Below the pieces are notes generated by a model. The model ran no database searches. It was not told the DNA's origin and saw only the letters and a list, made by a program, of their open reading frames with translations. 11,395 nucleotides of DNA from an uncultured Flavobacterium sp. (GTDB lineage Bacteria; Bacteroidota; Bacteroidia; Flavobacteriales; Flavobacteriaceae): NCBI RefSeq assembly GCF_946482535.1, contig NZ_CAMLRU010000079.1:1-11395 (forward strand), given 5' to 3'. Position numbers and translations under genes: made by a program. How positions within the stretch are numbered: position 1 is the stretch's first letter; every line of letters begins with the position of its first letter. Positions 1-4,758 of this stretch are shown in pieces.

Positions 1-7
1 ACTCATT

Positions 8-25
8 TTATTAATATATTAATAA
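8..25. repeat. 18-bp perfect AT palindrome upstream of pfkA
   Basis: TTATTAATATATTAATAA is its own reverse complement. It lies about 20 bp upstream of the weak -7 candidate of pfkA, which is where a -33 element or an operator would sit. Its core ATTAATATATTA (10-21) recurs upstream of gapA at 1119-1130. Because it is purely A/T in an AT-rich spacer, chance is a real alternative. Confidence 0.4.
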
Positions 26-44
26 TATGGGTAAAAAACTACTT

Positions 45-52
45 CGTCTTTG
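45..52 (+). promoter_or_regulatory. weak -7 box candidate for pfkA
   Basis: CGTCTTTG keeps the TTTG half of the Bacteroidota -7 consensus TANNTTTG but lacks the TA. No TTG is visible at the usual -33 distance. Transcription from here would start near position 59 and leave a leader of about 20 nt before the ATG at 80. The TTG inside the box (50-52) is in frame with pfkA and can be mistaken for its start codon. Confidence 0.3.
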
Positions 53-79
53 CTAATTTTACATTTTAATACGATAAAA

Positions 80-1066
80 ATGTCTAAAAGCATAAAAAAG
101 ATTGGAGTTTTAACTTCAGGTGGAGATTCACCGGGAATGAATGCTGCCATTCGTTCTGTGGTTCGAACATGTGCCTACCACAACATTGAGTGTATAGGGA
201 TTTACAGAGGTTATCAGGGAATGATTGAAGGCGATTTTAAAGAAATGGGTCCGCGTAGTGTTAACAATATAGTAAACAAAGGCGGAACGATATTAAAATC
301 GGCACGTTCCAAAGAATTCATGACTAAAGAAGGTCGTCAAAAAGCCCATCAAAATTTAGTAAATGCCGGCGTTGATGCTTTAGTAGTTATCGGCGGAGAC
401 GGTTCATTTACCGGTGCGGAAGTTTTCAATGAAGAATACGATTTTCCGGTGATGGGAATTCCGGGAACGATTGACAATGATATTTTCGGAACCAGTCATA
501 CTTTAGGCTATGATACTGCATTGAATACCGTTGTGGAATGTATTGATAAAATCAGAGATACAGCAAGTTCGCACAATCGATTATTCTTTGTAGAAGTAAT
601 GGGTAGAGATGCCGGTCATATCGCTTTAAATGCCGGAATCGGTGCCGGTGCTGAAGAAATCTTGATTCCCGAAGAGGATTTAGGTTTAGAAAGATTATTA
701 GAGTCTTTGCAAAAAAGTAAAGCGTCAGGTAAATCTTCAAGTATTGTTGTTGTGGCTGAAGGAGAAAAAATGGGGAAAAATGTATTCCAACTCAAAGATT
801 ACATCGAAGAACATTTACCGGAATATGATATCAGAGTTTCAGTTTTAGGCCATATGCAACGTGGTGGTTCTCCGTCTTGTTATGACAGAGTATTAGCTTC
901 AAGATTAGGCGTTAAAGCAGTAGAATCTTTATTGGAAGGTAAAACCAACTTTATGGTTGGCGTATTGGCCGATAAAATAGAATTAACGCCATTGGAACAA
1001 GCCATCAAAGGCCACTCGGAAATCGACAGAGAATTGTTGAGAGTGTCTGATATCATGTCCACATAA
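80..1066 (+). CDS. pfkA: ATP-dependent 6-phosphofructokinase
   Basis: This cytoplasmic glycolytic enzyme phosphorylates fructose 6-phosphate to fructose 1,6-bisphosphate with ATP. The 328-residue product is close to the usual length of about 320 for bacterial group A enzymes. Visible motifs are the N-terminal nucleotide-binding SGGDSPGMN (13-21), GGDGS (105-109), the catalytic PGTIDND (128-134, with the proton-abstracting Asp at 132), MGR (174-176) and the sugar-phosphate site GHMQRGG (257-263). The Gly of GGDG, rather than Asp, at the ATP/PPi-discriminating position fits ATP use. The ATG at 80 is chosen over an in-frame TTG at 50 because it has an A-rich leader, gives the family-typical N-terminus MSKSIKKIGVLTSGG, and the TTG overlaps a possible -7 box. 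gapA follows 85 bp downstream with no terminator between, so the two are probably co-transcribed. Confidence 0.96.
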   Translation: MSKSIKKIGVLTSGGDSPGMNAAIRSVVRTCAYHNIECIGIYRGYQGMIEGDFKEMGPRSVNNIVNKGGTILKSARSKEFMTKEGRQKAHQNLVNAGVDALVVIGGDGSFTGAEVFNEEYDFPVMGIPGTIDNDIFGTSHTLGYDTALNTVVECIDKIRDTASSHNRLFFVEVMGRDAGHIALNAGIGAGAEEILIPEEDLGLERLLESLQKSKASGKSSSIVVVAEGEKMGKNVFQLKDYIEEHLPEYDIRVSVLGHMQRGGSPSCYDRVLASRLGVKAVESLLEGKTNFMVGVLADKIELTPLEQAIKGHSEIDRELLRVSDIMST

Positions 1067-1118
1067 AAGAGTGTATTCGGTTATTTTTTTATTCTATAGT
1101 TCGATGACAAGTAACCAC

Positions 1119-1130
1119 ATTAATATATTA
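1119..1130. repeat. second copy of ATTAATATATTA, upstream of gapA
   Basis: This 12-mer matches positions 10-21 in front of pfkA exactly and contains the 10-bp palindrome TAATATATTA (1121-1130). It ends 21 bp before the gapA start codon, inside the 85-bp pfkA-gapA spacer, which has no recognisable -7 box or terminator. It may be a shared regulatory site of the two glycolytic genes or an AT-rich coincidence. Confidence 0.3.
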
Positions 1131-1139
1131 CCAAATTAA

Positions 1140-2159
<1,020 letters not shown>

Positions 2160-2172
2160 TAAAATAAATAAT

Positions 2173-2207
2173 AAAATCCCGTTATCTTTGCGACGACGGG
2201 ATTTTTT
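2173..2207 (+). terminator. intrinsic terminator of gapA
   Basis: AAAATCCCGT (2173-2182) pairs perfectly over 10 bp with ACGGGATTTT (2196-2205). The loop is 13 nt, and the right arm runs into six consecutive T residues (2202-2207). It begins 13 bp after the gapA stop codon. Its loop contains a perfect -7-type octamer, listed separately. Confidence 0.9.
2183..2190 (+). promoter_or_regulatory. -7-type octamer TATCTTTG inside the terminator loop
   Basis: TATCTTTG matches the Bacteroidota -7 consensus TANNTTTG at all fixed positions. A transcript from it would start near 2196, on the right arm of the gapA terminator, and give the downstream kinase gene a leader of about 110 nt. No TTG lies at the usual -33 spacing (the closest, 2146-2148, is too far), so promoter activity is uncertain. 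No other -7 match is visible before the kinase gene. Confidence 0.4.
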
Positions 2208-2273
2208 ATACCTAACAAACAACCAAACCGAAATAATAAAAGAATTAAGTTTTATCATTTGAACGCCGTTTCA

Positions 2274-2308
2274 AATTCGTAATTCCTAATTCGTAATTCC
2301 TAATTAAT
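2274..2308 (+). repeat. five tandem 7-bp units before the sugar kinase gene
   Basis: Five heptads of pattern AATTNNT follow each other without a gap. AATTCGT and AATTCCT alternate twice (2274-2301), so the first 28 bp are also two exact 14-bp copies, and AATTAAT (2302-2308) ends the tract one base before the ATG at 2310. The tract would occupy the ribosome-binding region of the mRNA. Confidence 0.85.
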
Positions 2309-2309
2309 T

Positions 2310-3161
2310 ATGAAATTATTAGTTGACAGTGGTTCTACTAAAGCCGATTGGATTGCCATTGATGATAACGGAAAAGTGCTTTTTACCACGCAAACTTTGG
2401 GTCTGAACCCCGAAGTTTTAGATAAAGAAACAGTTATCGCACGCCTCGATGACAAATTTGATATTGAGCACAACAAAGACAAAGCGACACACTTGTTTTT
2501 TTACGGTGCCGGTTGTGGTACTGACAGAATGAAAAACTACCTGACCAAAGTATTTGAAGAGTATTTTACCAATGCTGTGGTTTCGGTTCATGAAGATACT
2601 TATGCGGCAGTTTATGCAACTACTCCAAAAGACGAACAAGCTATTGTTTGTATCCTTGGAACAGGTTCTAATTGTAGTTATTTTGACGGTAAAGTGTTGC
2701 ACCAAAAAGTACAATCCCTAGGTTATATTGCCATGGATGACGGTTCCGGAAATCGTTTTGGGAGACATTTACTTCGCGGGTATTATTTTAACAGTATGCC
2801 AAAAGAATTGGCCAAAGAATTTGAAGAAGAATACAATGTAGATGCAGATTATATCAAAGCCAATTTGTATAAAGAAGCCAATCCTAATGCTTATTTAGCG
2901 ACTTTTGCTAAGTTTATCATCAAGCATAAAGACAATGAATTTTGCAAAAAAATTATTAAAAAAGAATTGAAATCTTTTACCAAAAACTATATCATGCAGT
3001 TTGACAATTGCAAAGAGGTTCCGGTGCATTTTGTAGGTTCAATTGCGTTTTATTTGAAAGAGGAATTGGAGCAAGTTTTGGCGAAATATGACATTAAAAT
3101 CGGCAACGTTCTCCGAAGACCAATCGACGGATTGATTGCCTACCACATTTTAAATAAATAA
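2310..3161 (+). CDS. BadF/BadG/BcrA/BcrD-family kinase, probably N-acetylglucosamine kinase
   Basis: A cytoplasmic ASKHA-fold (actin/hexokinase-like) ATPase of 283 residues. The phosphate-1 loop is DSGSTKADW (6-14). GAGC (66-69), HED (94-96, with the likely catalytic acid Asp96), the phosphate-2 loop LGTGSN (116-121), MDDGSGNRFG (142-151) and the adenosine-loop FVGSIA (241-246) follow in the order expected. Members of this family in Bacteroidota are usually annotated as N-acetylglucosamine kinases, which would feed amino sugar from peptidoglycan or chitin into metabolism. The family also contains 2-hydroxyacyl-CoA dehydratase activators, but the paired Fe-S cysteines of those are not seen here, so a sugar kinase is the better reading. 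The substrate is inferred from the family. The gene is bounded by its own terminator and the gapA terminator, so it is probably monocistronic. Confidence 0.85.
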   Translation: MKLLVDSGSTKADWIAIDDNGKVLFTTQTLGLNPEVLDKETVIARLDDKFDIEHNKDKATHLFFYGAGCGTDRMKNYLTKVFEEYFTNAVVSVHEDTYAAVYATTPKDEQAIVCILGTGSNCSYFDGKVLHQKVQSLGYIAMDDGSGNRFGRHLLRGYYFNSMPKELAKEFEEEYNVDADYIKANLYKEANPNAYLATFAKFIIKHKDNEFCKKIIKKELKSFTKNYIMQFDNCKEVPVHFVGSIAFYLKEELEQVLAKYDIKIGNVLRRPIDGLIAYHILNK

Positions 3162-3166
3162 TGATT

Positions 3167-3193
3167 AAAGTCCCGATATCCTCGGGATTTTTT
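3167..3193 (+). terminator. intrinsic terminator of the sugar kinase gene
   Basis: TCCCGA (3171-3176) pairs with TCGGGA (3182-3187) across a 5-nt loop. The stem extends by a G-U and three A-U pairs, and a run of six T residues (3188-3193) follows. It starts 5 bp after the kinase stop codon and separates the gene from mgsA. Confidence 0.87.
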
Positions 3194-3215
3194 ATTTTTA
3201 CCCAAACGTTACTTT

Positions 3216-3590
3216 ATGGAAATTGCCATTATTGCCCACGATGGGAAAAAAGCTGATATGGTTCAGTTCATCAACAAAAACAAAAAGATTCTTGAAAAAG
3301 AAAACATCAAACTTATTGCTACCGGAACGACAGGCAGTAAGGTGGAAGCGGTTGGTATTAAGGTGAAGAAAATGCTCTCCGGACCTTTAGGAGGCGATGC
3401 CCAAATTGCAGCCAGAGTGGCTGAAGGTAAAACCAAAATGGTCTTGTTTTTCAAAGATCCGAATGCCAGTCATCCCCACGAACCGGATATCAATATGCTC
3501 ATCAGAATCTGTGATGTGCATAATGTGCCATTGGCTACGAATGAAGCTACAGCACAGTTGTTATTGTTGGGTTTGGATGAAACCAGATGA
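3216..3590 (+). CDS. mgsA: methylglyoxal synthase
   Basis: The enzyme converts dihydroxyacetone phosphate to methylglyoxal and inorganic phosphate in the cytoplasm. It is a bypass that relieves sugar-phosphate overload and phosphate shortage. The 124-residue product has AHDGKK (7-12), the phosphate-binding TGTTG (36-40), SGPLGGDAQI (55-64, where Asp61 corresponds to catalytic Asp71 of the E. coli enzyme), FFKDP (78-82, Asp81), and HPHEPD (86-91, where His88 and Asp91 correspond to E. coli His98 and Asp101). All catalytic positions are therefore kept. The protein lacks the N-terminal extension of E. coli MgsA and stops roughly 20-25 residues earlier at the C-terminus (LGLDETR), also shorter than the B. 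subtilis form. The gene lies just after the kinase terminator. The only -7-like octamer in front is TATTTTTA (3193-3200), one base off consensus. Confidence 0.94.
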   Translation: MEIAIIAHDGKKADMVQFINKNKKILEKENIKLIATGTTGSKVEAVGIKVKKMLSGPLGGDAQIAARVAEGKTKMVLFFKDPNASHPHEPDINMLIRICDVHNVPLATNEATAQLLLLGLDETR

Positions 3591-3597
3591 TTTAGAA

Positions 3598-3635
3598 AAT
3601 TGCCTGCAAGATTTCTTTAGTTCTTTGTGGCAATT
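3598..3635. terminator. weak hairpin between convergent genes
   Basis: AATTGCC (3598-3604) pairs with GGCAATT (3629-3635) over 7 bp with a 24-nt loop. It sits between the mgsA stop and the 3' end of the opposing secreted-protein gene, overlapping the last codons of the latter. The long loop and the absence of a real T run make it a poor terminator, but it is the only candidate between these converging genes. Confidence 0.25.
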
Positions 3636-4141
3636 ATTTCATATCCAAAATCAAAAGTCGGAACATACACTTTGTAGTTTGAAATCCCCGAGACGTTAAC
3701 ATCGTTTTTAACATCGAAATAAATAACATCAAGGAGGTTTTCTGAATCAGGAATTATAATTTCGTAATCCTTGTCAATACGAAAGGCATTGTTTGCTTTC
3801 CAACTTTTTTTCAAAGTTGAAAAATCTGTAATACGGCCAACAGCAATGCCGTCTATTTGATTAAAAGTAGCCGGTCGGTATGAGCCTATTTTCATTGTTC
3901 TGCCATCGATTTGAACAAACAAAGAAAAATTCTCTTTGAAACCTTTTGAAAGTTTGATCTTTCCTTTCTCTATTTTAGGGGTAATGGTGTCAAATTGGGT
4001 TACCAAAAAGAACTTAACATTTTCTATCGGGAATTCGGTATTATTTACATAATATTTGATAGGAATTTTGGGTTGCGCCAATAAAAAGCCGGAGCATAAA
4101 ATTAAAGCAGTAGATAAAACCTTTTTAGAAAGAGCATTCAT
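3617..4141 (-). CDS. small secreted protein of unknown function
   Basis: I do not recognise this 174-residue protein. It begins MNALSKKVLS with a hydrophobic stretch to about residue 22 and a likely signal peptidase I site at LLA|QPK, a cleavage context common in Flavobacteria. Cys16 lies inside the hydrophobic core, but the preceding Leu-Ile-Leu does not make a good lipobox, so a lipoprotein is less likely. The mature part is about 150 residues of alternating polar and hydrophobic segments (for example KIPIKYYVNNTEFPIENV) that suggest a small beta-rich periplasmic or surface domain, with no repeats and no C-terminal sorting signal visible. The ATG at 4141 is preferred over an in-frame TTG at 4183 because that TTG is part of a perfect -7 box and the ATG places the signal peptide at the N-terminus. 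The gene converges on mgsA. Confidence 0.8.
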   Translation of the reverse strand: MNALSKKVLSTALILCSGFLLAQPKIPIKYYVNNTEFPIENVKFFLVTQFDTITPKIEKGKIKLSKGFKENFSLFVQIDGRTMKIGSYRPATFNQIDGIAVGRITDFSTLKKSWKANNAFRIDKDYEIIIPDSENLLDVIYFDVKNDVNVSGISNYKVYVPTFDFGYEIIATKN

Positions 4142-4180
4142 TGGACAGTATTGTATGGTTAGATTGTAATAATGATGGCT

Positions 4181-4188
4181 CAAATATA
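4181..4188 (-). promoter_or_regulatory. -7 box TATATTTG of the small secreted protein gene
   Basis: On the - strand TATATTTG matches TANNTTTG at all fixed positions. Transcription would start near 4174 and leave a leader of about 33 nt before the ATG at 4141. A TTG at 4205-4203 could serve as the -33 element, but its spacing of 14 bp is shorter than usual. Confidence 0.6.
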
Positions 4189-4256
4189 TAAAACTTTTCT
4201 TCCAATAATTTAGAATTAGAACTTTTATTCACCATATTGATACTTTAGTAGTTGTG

Positions 4257-4296
4257 AAAAAACTAAAAATCCTTTGTCATTAAATAACAAAGGATT
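4257..4296 (-). terminator. intrinsic terminator of the lptD-ridA unit
   Basis: Read on the - strand, AATCCTTTGT (4296-4287) pairs perfectly over 10 bp with ACAAAGGATT (4277-4268) across a 9-nt loop. The sequence TTTTAGTTTTTT (4267 down to about 4256) follows. It begins about 33 bp after the ridA stop codon and precedes the promoter of the next - strand gene. Confidence 0.88.
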
Positions 4297-4329
4297 AGCT
4301 GTAATAAAATGAATATCGCTCTATTAATG

Positions 4330-4710
4330 CTATTTCACCGCAATCATAGAAATTTCCACATTGACATTTTTAGGCAAGCAAGCCACCTGAACGGTTTCTC
4401 TTGCCGGAGCCATCGCTTCATCAAAATAACTGCCGTAAACAGCATTAATTCGAGCAAAATTTCCCATATCCATAATAAAAATAGTGGTTTTGACAACATG
4501 CTCAAAAGTCATTTCTGCAGCGGCTAAAACGGCTTTCATGTTTTCCATCACTTGTTTGGTTTCGGTTTCGATATCTTCTAAAACCAATTCCATTGAAGTC
4601 GGGTCCAAAGCAATTTGCCCTGAAGTATAAAGTGTGTTTCCTACTAATACTGCTTGGTTATACGGACCAATCGGAGCAGGAGCTTTGTCTGTAAAAATGA
4701 TTTTTTTCAT
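4330..4710 (-). CDS. ridA: RidA family reactive enamine/imine deaminase
   Basis: A 126-residue cytoplasmic protein of the YjgF/YER057c/UK114 family. RidA homotrimers hydrolyse reactive enamines and imines such as 2-aminoacrylate released by PLP enzymes, which protects other PLP enzymes. Visible signature residues are PIGPYNQA (13-20, with the conserved Tyr17), SGQIALDP (30-37), the active-site arginine in APARETV (Arg104) and VNVEISMIA near the C-terminus (Glu119). Cys107 of the E. coli protein is replaced by Thr106, a common natural variant. It starts 46 bp after the lptD stop codon with no promoter-like octamer between, so it is probably transcribed with lptD. The 35 bp of 7-bp repeats in that gap may influence its translation. 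No functional link between RidA and LPS assembly is known to me. Confidence 0.95.
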   Translation of the reverse strand: MKKIIFTDKAPAPIGPYNQAVLVGNTLYTSGQIALDPTSMELVLEDIETETKQVMENMKAVLAAAEMTFEHVVKTTIFIMDMGNFARINAVYGSYFDEAMAPARETVQVACLPKNVNVEISMIAVK

Positions 4711-4723
4711 AATTTATTTTTTA

Positions 4724-4758
4724 GAAATCTGCCTTCTATTTTCTGCTTTCTGAGGTCT
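4724..4758 (-). repeat. five tandem 7-bp units before ridA
   Basis: On the - strand five consecutive heptads share the pattern AGANNNN: AGACCTC (4758-4752), AGAAAGC, AGAAAAT, AGAAGGC, then AGATTTC (4730-4724). The first unit overlaps the last two bases of the lptD stop codon. The tract ends 13 bp before the ridA ATG and has the same 5 x 7 bp geometry as the tract at 2274-2308, although the sequence is different. Confidence 0.7.

Noticed and set aside
50..79. N-terminal extension of PfkA from a TTG at 50
   Set aside because: The added residues do not resemble the family N-terminus, the TTG lies in a TTTG promoter-like sequence, and ATG 80 has a good A-rich leader.
2210..2309. Riboswitch or structured leader upstream of the sugar kinase gene
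   Set aside because: The only structure seen is the 7-bp repeat tract. I find no stems with conserved-looking loops or any known riboswitch core.
2418..2714. 98-codon open frame on the - strand inside the sugar kinase gene
   Set aside because: It is opposite conserved ASKHA motifs and its translation shows no domain, signal peptide or neighbour support.
3598..3635. Strong bidirectional terminator between mgsA and the opposing gene
   Set aside because: The hairpin exists but has a 24-nt loop and lacks a T run on either side, so it is kept only as a low-confidence feature.
3397..3699. Open + strand frame overlapping mgsA and continuing past its stop, possible frameshifted MgsA tail
   Set aside because: Its sequence before and after the mgsA stop does not resemble MgsA or any family I know, while the MgsA frame is intact with all catalytic residues. 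It is a shadow frame.
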